Shown one piece after another: positions 1 through 6,985 of a stretch of DNA of 12,416 nt. Made by a program: the position numbers and the translations under genes. The DNA is from an uncultured Planctomycetaceae bacterium (GTDB taxonomy: Bacteria; Planctomycetota; Planctomycetia; Pirellulales; UBA1268): positions 1 through 12,416 of the forward strand of contig CALCGM010000244.1 in the NCBI GenBank assembly GCA_937900985.1, read 5' to 3'. The notes under the pieces are model-generated. The model searched no databases. It was given only the letters and a program-made list of their open reading frames with translations, and was not told where the DNA came from. Numbering within the stretch: position 1 is the stretch's first letter; the number at the start of each line of letters is the position of its first letter.

Positions 1-368
1 GAGGCTGTCATGAACGACCTCGGCATGAAGGAAGGCTTTGACGTCGGCCTGGAGATGTCTGGCTCGCCGGCAGCGCTGCGGCAGATGCTCGGAGCGATGT
101 GCCATGGCGGCAAGGTGGCGATGCTCGGGATTCCCTCGGAGCCGATCGCCATCGACTGGCAACAGGTGGTCTTCAACATGCTCACGATCAAGGGCATCTA
201 CGGCCGGGAGATGTATGAAACCTGGTACAAGATGACAGTGATGATCCAGAGTGGGCTGGAGATCGCGCCGGTGATCACCCACCGCTTCCACTTCACAGAC
301 TACGAGAAGGGCTTTGCCGCCATGCAGTCGGGCGAGAGCGGCAAGGTGATTCTCTCTTGGAGAGATGC

Positions 369-372
<4 letters not shown>
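1..372 (+). CDS. tdh: L-threonine 3-dehydrogenase, C-terminal part (5' end outside window)
   Basis: The reading frame is open from base 1 and gives the last 123 residues of a protein that is normally about 340 aa, so the N-terminal zinc-binding part and the start of the Rossmann fold lie upstream of the window. The enzyme is a cytosolic zinc-dependent medium-chain dehydrogenase that oxidises L-threonine to 2-amino-3-ketobutyrate with NAD+. The match to the E. coli enzyme, recalled from memory, is close across the whole visible part. Diagnostic blocks are [10 protein letters not shown] (visible residues 12-21), [10 protein letters not shown] (36-45), the signature [12 protein letters not shown] (65-76), [14 protein letters not shown] (92-105) and the C-terminal SGKVILSW (113-120). 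The stop TGA overlaps the start of kbl as ATGA, which indicates one operon with coupled translation. The next gene uses this enzyme's product, which supports the call. An ATG at base 10 is internal and is not the start. Confidence 0.96.
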
Positions 373-1550
<1,178 letters not shown>

Positions 1551-1564
1551 ACCGACAGCGCACC

Positions 1565-1612
1565 AAAAAACCCGCTGCAAGCGGCACCACCACAGGCCAC
1601 TCGCAGCGGGTT
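1565..1612 (-). terminator. Intrinsic terminator between convergent kbl and PEP-CTERM gene
   Basis: A perfect 10-bp inverted repeat, AACCCGCTGC (1569-1578) and GCAGCGGGTT (1603-1612), encloses a 24-nt loop. Read on the minus strand the stem is followed by a run of T (complement of AAAAAA at 1565-1570), the classic rho-independent layout. It lies 27 bases beyond the stop of the minus-strand PEP-CTERM gene. On the plus strand the stem is followed by GTTGTG, a poor U-tract. It could therefore also stop kbl transcripts, but less efficiently. Confidence 0.8.
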
Positions 1613-1639
1613 GTTGTGTGGATGGCATCCACTCGCGGC

Positions 1640-2611
1640 TCAGGCTGCCAGGGCCGCAGAGGCCTGATCCGCCTTGCGGCGGCGGCGACGCATGCCGGTG
1701 TAGCCCAGGCCGCCGACGAGGCCAACAGCGGCCAGGCCGAAGGTGCTCGGCTCCGGCACGGCCACCGAAACGGCACCGCCAAGGTCGCGGAAGCCTCGCC
1801 CGCCGGCAACGATGGTGTTGAAGCCAGCAATCTGGGTGAGGTCGCCATTGTTCAGGTCGATTGTGTACCAGTCGCCGGTGGAGTAGTTGGTGCCGTAGAG
1901 CGTGCTGTTGAGAGCATCGAACGAAAGCTGCAGGCCGACTGTGCGATCGTTGCCCGGCGACGAACGAAGCTCGGTGAAGCTCACCGTCGGGTTGGTCAGG
2001 TCAAGCGAGTAGAAGCGGCCGCGCGACGTAACGGCGTAGAGCGTGCCCGAGTTTTGATCGATCGCAATGTCGCCGAAGGAGTTGGTGTTCACACCAATGG
2101 GGTTCATTCCGAGGATGGCGAAACTGTTGATACCCGTCACGCTCGGCACAGCCGTGGAACCGCTGCCGGAGTAGGTCAACTGGGCCTGCTTGAGCACGTC
2201 TGAGTTGTGCTCGAAATACCAGAAGGAATCGTTGTAGAAAGCGGCATTGTTGGGGTCGGCGGTCAGGCCAAGCGAGAGGCCGCCAACACTCTTGACCGTG
2301 CCCGTGGCCCGCTCCCAGTAGTCGAAGGTGTTGGCGGCATTGACGAAGAAGAGGTGGTCGCGTGCGTAATCGACTGCCAGGGCGTTGGCGGTCTGGCCGA
2401 TCTCGCTGCTGGTGAGCACCTTTGTGCTTGTCTTATCGGCAGGATTGAGCAGCCAGATGTCGTTGGCCACGTCGACACCATACATGAAGGTGTTGAACGA
2501 TGCTGCCAGCGTTTGATTCCCCTGCAACGCCACGACGGCGATCACCGCGAGCAACAGGAGTGTTTTGTGGAGGACGGAAAAGACGCCGTGAACCGTGGTG
2601 GTGGTGTTCAT
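1640..2611 (-). CDS. PEP-CTERM sorting domain protein, propeller-like extracellular repeats
   Basis: A 323-aa exported protein. The N-terminus has a hydrophobic signal segment (about residues 16-32) with likely cleavage after LAA near residue 37. The body contains recurring beta-rich units of the form IWLLNPADK (52-60), GTLYAVTSRGRFYSLDL (189-205) and STLYGTNYSTGDWYTIDL (236-253). This looks like a short propeller or DUF4394-type repeat protein. The C-terminus has the PEP-CTERM signal: VPEPST (285-290), a glycine-rich hydrophobic helix (about 291-306), then MRRRRRK and a short tail. In known systems this signal is recognised and cleaved by an exosortase before surface display or release, often in bacteria making exopolysaccharide. 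No exosortase gene is in this window. Upstream is only a weak AGAGAG (2621-2626), nine bases before the ATG. The substrate or binding partner is unknown, and no catalytic motif was seen. Confidence 0.9.
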   Translation of the reverse strand: MNTTTTVHGVFSVLHKTLLLLAVIAVVALQGNQTLAASFNTFMYGVDVANDIWLLNPADKTSTKVLTSSEIGQTANALAVDYARDHLFFVNAANTFDYWERATGTVKSVGGLSLGLTADPNNAAFYNDSFWYFEHNSDVLKQAQLTYSGSGSTAVPSVTGINSFAILGMNPIGVNTNSFGDIAIDQNSGTLYAVTSRGRFYSLDLTNPTVSFTELRSSPGNDRTVGLQLSFDALNSTLYGTNYSTGDWYTIDLNNGDLTQIAGFNTIVAGGRGFRDLGGAVSVAVPEPSTFGLAAVGLVGGLGYTGMRRRRRKADQASAALAA

Positions 2612-2756
2612 CGGATCGTGCTCTCTGCAACGTGAAAACGTCGAGCAGGCGACGAGACCGAGTGCGAGAGACGAGCCGCGGCAAGAACCAGAAAACTCAG
2701 AAGGATGCGGAAGAGACCGCTCGAACGGAGCTACGACCTGGGAATGAAGTCAAGAC

Positions 2757-2765
2757 ATTACACCA
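2757..2765 (-). promoter_or_regulatory. Possible extended -10 promoter element for the PEP-CTERM gene
   Basis: On the minus strand the bases read TGGTGTAAT, which fits an extended -10 box (TGn followed by a one-mismatch TATAAT). No good -35 hexamer is seen at the normal distance. Transcription from here would give a leader of roughly 140 nt. This is a weak motif match only. Confidence 0.2.
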
Positions 2766-2804
2766 CACCGGTGAACCACCGGGCGGGCAACCTGATTTCA
2801 CTGC

Positions 2805-2820
2805 TGCGACGTCAGTCGCA
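2805..2820. repeat. Inverted repeat TGCGAC-GTCA-GTCGCA
   Basis: A perfect 6-bp inverted repeat with a 4-base centre, about 195 bp upstream of the PEP-CTERM start codon. The form is that of a dimeric regulator's operator, or of a small hairpin. No regulator gene lies nearby, so the function is unknown. Confidence 0.4.
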
Positions 2821-2831
2821 CGCGGTCAGTA

Positions 2832-2860
2832 GCTTGCTCCTTCTTCTTTCGGCAGCAAGC
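2832..2860. repeat. Inverted repeat GCTTGCT-N15-AGCAAGC
   Basis: A perfect 7-bp inverted repeat around a 15-base pyrimidine-rich centre (plus strand), twelve bases from the preceding inverted repeat. No T-run follows on either strand, so it does not look like an intrinsic terminator. It could form a hairpin in a long transcript or be a protein-binding site. Confidence 0.4.
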
Positions 2861-2921
2861 CCAACGCTCGCCGCCAGCACTCAGTAAGATACCTGTCTGT
2901 TGGGGGGAGTCAACGCCCCTC

Positions 2922-2954
2922 AAAAAAATCACACACACCCCGAACGTGTCGGGG
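2922..2954 (-). terminator. Hairpin plus T-run downstream of the POTRA gene
   Basis: CCCCGA (2938-2943) and TCGGGG (2949-2954) form a perfect 6-bp GC-rich stem with a 5-nt loop, 28 bases past the stop of the 840-aa gene. Read on the minus strand the hairpin is followed, nine bases later, by seven Ts (complement of 2922-2928). The gap between stem and T-run is longer than ideal, so this is a probable rather than certain terminator for the minus-strand cluster. Confidence 0.5.
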
Positions 2955-2982
2955 GAAACTCCGCAGAATGCCGCTGAGAACG

Positions 2983-5505
2983 CTACCGCTGCAGCTGAGG
3001 ATTCTCCCGGCCCGCCATTCGCCCGTTGCCTCGCTCCTGCAGGGCCAGCGACACGGTCTGGCCGAGCGAGGCATTCCACCACGCCATCAGCGCCTCAGGC
3101 ACCGCGTTCTCTGCCGCCCGGTCAGACGGACACGCCCGCAACGCGGCAGCAAACGAAGCGAATCCCTCGCCATCTCCGAGCCAGGCTTCGCCCAGCCCCT
3201 GGGCCTGCTCCGCATCGAGCCTGCGGAGCGTGGCCACGAGCGGCTGATGGAGCCCAGATTTTTCCAGCACGGTCAGCAGTGGTTCGCACTCCCGCGCGAA
3301 GGCTGCCGCCTCCGCTCGACTCTGCCCCCGCATCGCAAACGACGCTGCCAGCGGCTTCATCGGCATCGCCGAGGCTGCCAGCAGGTGGGCGACAGGGCCG
3401 GGCTGATCCGAGCCCATAAAGAGGGCCACCTCCTGGAAGCTGGCGGTTCCATCCTGGCGGAGGACGGCGTTGGCCAGCCGGGCCAGGCCGGTGGGCCAGG
3501 CCTCACTGCCGCAGGTCTCATCCAGCCAGCCCCACGCCTTCGCCGAGAGCTTGGCAAGCACGGCCATGATCGCATCGCCCGGCTTCTGATCACCGTTCGC
3601 CGATGGCACAACGGGCAGCTCATCGCGGTGATTCTCGTCAGCAAGCACGCTCGCGAGCAGGCCGTCGATCTCTGCAAACCCACCCTCTGCTGCCGCAGCG
3701 GCGACGGCAGCAGCCAGATCGCCAAACGGGCCAGCCGCTTCAGCCGTCGTGTCACCCATGCCGATGAGCGCCAGCGTCTGGCCAACGAGCCGGCCGGCCG
3801 GCTCGGATCCAAAAAACCCGATGGCCGACGACACAGGAGCCTGTGGACGGAAAGCGTTGGGCCCGCTCGCATCCCTCAGCCCAGCCAGCTGCTCGTCCCA
3901 CGAGCCCGCCTCCGCGACGGTGATGCGGCCAAGGCGGGCAATGTCGACTTCCAGCAGGCGACCGGTCGGCCCGTCAAAACGCGCCACACCGCCGTCGCCG
4001 CCACGGATCTCAAGCGTGTCGCCACGCCAATGAATGTTCTCGGCATCTCCGTCCTTTGACGGCTTGCGGTGCACGAGCGCCAGGCAGGCGACGGGCTCAA
4101 TCCGCGCGGTCACCACGGCAGCCGGCTCCGATTCCGAAGCGGCAGACCCAAACGAGGCCGCCAGCCCCAGGTCATGCCGATAGTCGCCGGTCTCTGGATC
4201 AACCGTCTCCCGCACGCTCAGTGCGGCCTGCACGGCGGCCTGGCCGAGCGACGCGAGCGGCACCTCAAACCGGCCGGCATGCTGCGAAAGAAAAACACCC
4301 AAGCCCGCCTCGGTGACCGCCACAGCCCCGCCGCCATCGCCCGCCCCCAGCATGACCACCGCTCCACGCTCCGCAGAGAGCAGCAGCGACGCCATCGGCG
4401 TGCCATCGGGCTTTGTCCAACTCACCTGGATGCCATTGCTTTCCAGCGCCTTGCTGAGCCACGAACGAAACCGCAGCATCACCGCTTCCTCGCGGGTCAG
4501 CGGCTCGCCGAGTGGCGTGACCTTCGGATAGGCCAGCAGATCAAAGACGGCGGTCACACCGCCATCGCGGGAGGCTCCTGGCTCCAAGGCAACCTTGTGC
4601 CGAATAAACCGGCCGGAGAGCCGTAGCTGCTCTTCCCACACGCGGCGGTCGGCCTCACTGACGCGACCGCCTTCCTTCAGTTTCAGAAACGACCGCAGCG
4701 AGGCCACCGTCACGCGTTCGGTGCCCTTCACCGCAACCTCACGGAGCGTGGCCGGCGGCGGCAGGTCGGCAAAATCCAGCGAGAGCGTCGCCTGGCCTGC
4801 CTCGGCGTCTGCATCATTGGCAGCCACCACCGCGATCCGACAGGCCGTCTGCCCCTTCTTTTTGAGCTGATCCGCAGCCAGCAGAAATCCCTCTTCCCGC
4901 AGGAAACGGACGACGAGTTGCTGCACCGAGTCGGTGAAGGGAGCGTCAACCGCAGCCGGCTCGCCGCTCGACCAGAGTGGTTTTTTCATGCGAACGGGCC
5001 GCCCCTGGTCGTCAACCCACACCACCGTCGCCGCGTTGCCGGCATCGACAACCCGCGGCTTGGCAGACGATGGGGGCTGCGGGGTTGTCAGCCAGCGGTG
5101 GAGGTCGGCCGCGAGCGGCTCGGGAAGCCCGTTGATTGTGATGGGGCCTGCCGTCAATCGCAGGCCAGGAGCCACATCGACGGCCACGCGTCGATGCTCC
5201 GCGTCGTCCCCAGCAACAGTCTCGACAGCTGCGGTCACAGCAGGATTCGCATAGCCCTGCCGCTGCAGGGTGAGCCTGGTGATGTCCACGACCGCCGTCG
5301 CTAGGGCGGCGTCGGGTGTTGCGGGGGTCGAATACCGAAGCAGATCGTCATCCCCCTCGAGGGCCTCGGCGAGCCGCTCGGGAGCTGGGTCGGTGACACC
5401 GCTGACAACGATCTCCAGGGCCGATGCAGCTGGGCTCCAGCCCAGAGACGCGAGAGCAATCGCCACCGCCACACGCACGCTGAATCCGAGTAGGGTCTGC
5501 CGCAC
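2983..5505 (-). CDS. Exported POTRA-repeat protein without a recognisable beta-barrel
   Basis: An 840-aa protein starting at a GTG with GGAGG seven bases upstream. It has a signal peptide (about residues 1-29, ending SPAASA). Residues about 31-128 resemble the first POTRA domain of TamA/Omp85 proteins: LQRQGYANPAV (80-90), then a V-A-P-G turn and PITINGL (121-127). A second, interrupted unit follows (about 190-250, with FLREEGFLLA at 201-210). A clearer third unit spans about 253-325: LREVAVKGTERVTVASLRSFL (254-274 region) and EEQLRLSGRFIRHKVALEP (291-309). In TamA or BamA a 16-strand barrel with a C-terminal aromatic would come next. Here residues about 340-540 are mixed and beta-rich, about 560-825 are mostly Ala-rich helical, and the protein ends QLQR. 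It is probably periplasmic or outer-membrane-associated, in a protein or lipid assembly or scaffolding role. The family is inferred by eye. It is the last gene of the minus-strand cluster, 102 bp after the DUF1501 gene. Confidence 0.8.
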   Translation of the reverse strand: MRQTLLGFSVRVAVAIALASLGWSPAASALEIVVSGVTDPAPERLAEALEGDDDLLRYSTPATPDAALATAVVDITRLTLQRQGYANPAVTAAVETVAGDDAEHRRVAVDVAPGLRLTAGPITINGLPEPLAADLHRWLTTPQPPSSAKPRVVDAGNAATVVWVDDQGRPVRMKKPLWSSGEPAAVDAPFTDSVQQLVVRFLREEGFLLAADQLKKKGQTACRIAVVAANDADAEAGQATLSLDFADLPPPATLREVAVKGTERVTVASLRSFLKLKEGGRVSEADRRVWEEQLRLSGRFIRHKVALEPGASRDGGVTAVFDLLAYPKVTPLGEPLTREEAVMLRFRSWLSKALESNGIQVSWTKPDGTPMASLLLSAERGAVVMLGAGDGGGAVAVTEAGLGVFLSQHAGRFEVPLASLGQAAVQAALSVRETVDPETGDYRHDLGLAASFGSAASESEPAAVVTARIEPVACLALVHRKPSKDGDAENIHWRGDTLEIRGGDGGVARFDGPTGRLLEVDIARLGRITVAEAGSWDEQLAGLRDASGPNAFRPQAPVSSAIGFFGSEPAGRLVGQTLALIGMGDTTAEAAGPFGDLAAAVAAAAAEGGFAEIDGLLASVLADENHRDELPVVPSANGDQKPGDAIMAVLAKLSAKAWGWLDETCGSEAWPTGLARLANAVLRQDGTASFQEVALFMGSDQPGPVAHLLAASAMPMKPLAASFAMRGQSRAEAAAFARECEPLLTVLEKSGLHQPLVATLRRLDAEQAQGLGEAWLGDGEGFASFAAALRACPSDRAAENAVPEALMAWWNASLGQTVSLALQERGNGRMAGRENPQLQR

Positions 5506-5512
5506 TGCACAT

Positions 5513-5517
5513 CCTCC
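5513..5517 (-). promoter_or_regulatory. Ribosome binding site GGAGG for the POTRA gene
   Basis: GGAGG lies seven bases before the GTG at 5505-5503 and decides this non-ATG start. The N-terminus that follows is a good signal peptide. Confidence 0.75.
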
Positions 5518-5607
5518 ACAGCCTCAAAATGCCACTCCGTCGGCGGAAGGGTAGAGAAGGTGTGAAAGGCGGCAAAGACCAGAACCGCCGTGCCCCAAGC
5601 CCGTGGG

Positions 5608-6909
5608 CTACCCAAAAAGCTGCGGGATCGGCCGCCCACGGTCGGTGGCGGGCACCGGCCGGTCTCCGGCGTAGAGCGTTTCGGCGGGATCGCAGCCCGC
5701 AGCCGCGAGAATGGTGGCAAACAGGTCGGGCACCGAGACAGGCTGCTCCAGGATCTCCTTGCAGAGCTCGTCGGTGGTGCCGATCGCCTGGCCGGTCCGC
5801 AGCCCGCCGCCGGCGAGCACGACGGAGAAGGCCTTCCCCTGATGGCCACGCCCTCCCTGGCTGTCAAAGCCTGACGGCCGACCAAACTCGCCAGCCACCA
5901 CCACCAGCGTTGTGTCGAGCAGCCGCTTCTCCTCCAGGTCGTCGAGGAGGGAAGCCATGGCCGTGTCGAGGCTCTGAATCAGCAGATGCTGCCCCCGCTG
6001 GCCCTCGTTGTGAGTGACCCAGCCGGTGCCGTTTTTGAAGTTGAGGTCGTAGGAGACCTCGACAAAGCGACAGCCCCGCTCGACCAGACGACGGGCGAGC
6101 AGGCACCGCTGGCCAAACTCATCGCCATACCGCTCGCGGAGGTCGGCCGGCTCCCGCTCAAGATCAAAGCTGCTGAGAAACTCCGGGCCGGCAAGCCGGG
6201 CGGCGGCCCGGGCCACCGCGATGTCGCCAGCAACCCGTCGATCGTCTCCGGTTCGCTGCAGGAATGAATCTTCGGTCTCGCGGAGCAGAGCCGACCGCCG
6301 CGCAGCCCGCTGCTCAGAAATCCGCTCGGGCCGCACCAGCCCCCGAGGGCCTGCCGTCGTGCTCGACACCACGAGCGGCCCGTGCTCAGCTCCAAGAAAG
6401 CCGGGGTTGCGGCCGGCCGAGGGCTGGCCCATCAGCACGTAGGAGGGCATCAGCTCACTGCCCGGCCCCTTCATCGCCGACACGATCGAGGCCAGCGACG
6501 GATAGATGATGGTGCCGCTCACCGGCCGGCCCACATGCATGCGGTAGGCCGCCGCGCCGTGCTCGTCGATCACGTCGTGGTGCACCGAACGGATCGGCAC
6601 GCAGCGGTCCATGCGGGGAGCCATCGCCGCGAGATGCTCGCAGATGTCCACGCCGGCAATCGCGGTGGGGATGCCGGGGTAGGCAGAGCCCGGATCCTTG
6701 AGGCCATCTTTGCTGACCCGTTTCTGATCCCAGGTGTCGACCTGCGACTGCCCGCCGCCCATCCAGAGCATGATCACCTGCTCGGCCGATCCCTTGGGCG
6801 GCTGGCCATCGCCGTGCCCCGGCTGCTCTGAGGCCAGCAGCGGCACGCCCCGCCCAGCTGCAGCCAGCATCGCGGCTCCCGAAACAGCAAGAACATCGCG
6901 CCTTCGCAT
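5608..6909 (-). CDS. DUF1501 family protein (alkaline-phosphatase/sulfatase-like fold), Tat-type signal
   Basis: A 433-aa protein of the DUF1501 family (PF07394), which has the alkaline phosphatase/sulfatase superfamily fold and is very numerous in planctomycetes. Its substrate is not established. The start MRRRDVLAVSG (residues 1-11) followed by an alanine-rich hydrophobic stretch is a Tat-like signal. Family motifs are MLWMGGGQSQVDTWDQK (47-63), VPIRSVHHDVIDEHGAA (104-120), RCLLARRLVERGCRFVEV (268-285), VVAGEFGR (337-344) and LAGGGLRTGQAIGTTDE (365-381). The GRGHQGK stretch (354-360) stands where most family members, as I recall, read GRDHW/H. Most of the usual domain is present and no break is seen. 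The ATG at 6909 has AGGAGG five bases upstream. The frame stays open to 7047, but that extension has no signal-like sequence. It sits 76 bp after the glycosidase-like gene and probably shares its transcript. Confidence 0.92.
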   Translation of the reverse strand: MRRRDVLAVSGAAMLAAAGRGVPLLASEQPGHGDGQPPKGSAEQVIMLWMGGGQSQVDTWDQKRVSKDGLKDPGSAYPGIPTAIAGVDICEHLAAMAPRMDRCVPIRSVHHDVIDEHGAAAYRMHVGRPVSGTIIYPSLASIVSAMKGPGSELMPSYVLMGQPSAGRNPGFLGAEHGPLVVSSTTAGPRGLVRPERISEQRAARRSALLRETEDSFLQRTGDDRRVAGDIAVARAAARLAGPEFLSSFDLEREPADLRERYGDEFGQRCLLARRLVERGCRFVEVSYDLNFKNGTGWVTHNEGQRGQHLLIQSLDTAMASLLDDLEEKRLLDTTLVVVAGEFGRPSGFDSQGGRGHQGKAFSVVLAGGGLRTGQAIGTTDELCKEILEQPVSVPDLFATILAAAGCDPAETLYAGDRPVPATDRGRPIPQLFG

Positions 6910-6914
6910 CAACT

Positions 6915-6920
6915 CCTCCT
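6915..6920 (-). promoter_or_regulatory. Ribosome binding site AGGAGG for the DUF1501 gene
   Basis: A consensus Shine-Dalgarno five bases before the ATG at 6909. It fixes the start at the Tat-like signal rather than at the longer open frame reaching 7047. Confidence 0.85.
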
Positions 6921-6932
6921 CTCCCAGCACCC

Positions 6933-6953
6933 GCCCAACGATACCACTTGGGC
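6933..6953. repeat. Inverted repeat GCCCAA-N9-TTGGGC in the gap before the DUF1501 gene
   Basis: A perfect 6-bp inverted repeat with a 9-base loop lies in the 76-bp gap between the glycosidase-like gene and the DUF1501 gene, just upstream of the AGGAGG site. It has no T-run. It could be an mRNA hairpin that separates expression of the two genes, or chance in GC-rich DNA. Confidence 0.3.
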
Positions 6954-6985
6954 CGCCTCTTGCCCGCTCGCGGCGTGATCCTGGC

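Larger units (their letters stand above)
2612..2982. other. 371-bp non-coding region: leader of the PEP-CTERM gene and 3' end of the POTRA gene unit
   Basis: No convincing gene is present. Moving upstream from the PEP-CTERM start it holds a weak extended -10-like element (2757-2765), two inverted repeats (2805-2820 and 2832-2860), a G6 run followed by AGTCAACGCCCC, an A7 tract (2922-2928), and a hairpin at 2938-2954 just past the stop of the next minus-strand gene. Small open frames here have no ribosome binding site and no recognisable product. The region probably carries the PEP-CTERM promoter and a leader of roughly 145 nt or more. Confidence 0.6.

Noticed and set aside
2705..2887. 60-codon plus-strand ORF with a leucine-rich, secretion-like tail
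   Set aside because: The hydrophobic segment is at the C-terminus instead of the N-terminus, there is no ribosome binding site, and the ORF lies across inverted repeats in a probable regulatory region.
2968..4059. 363-codon plus-strand open frame antisense to the POTRA gene
   Set aside because: No signal, domain or ribosome binding site. The minus-strand frame has a signal peptide, POTRA-like motifs and a GGAGG site.
5598..5609. AGCCC-GT-GGGCT mini-palindrome at the DUF1501 stop codon
   Set aside because: The loop is two bases and no T-run follows, so it is not a credible terminator.
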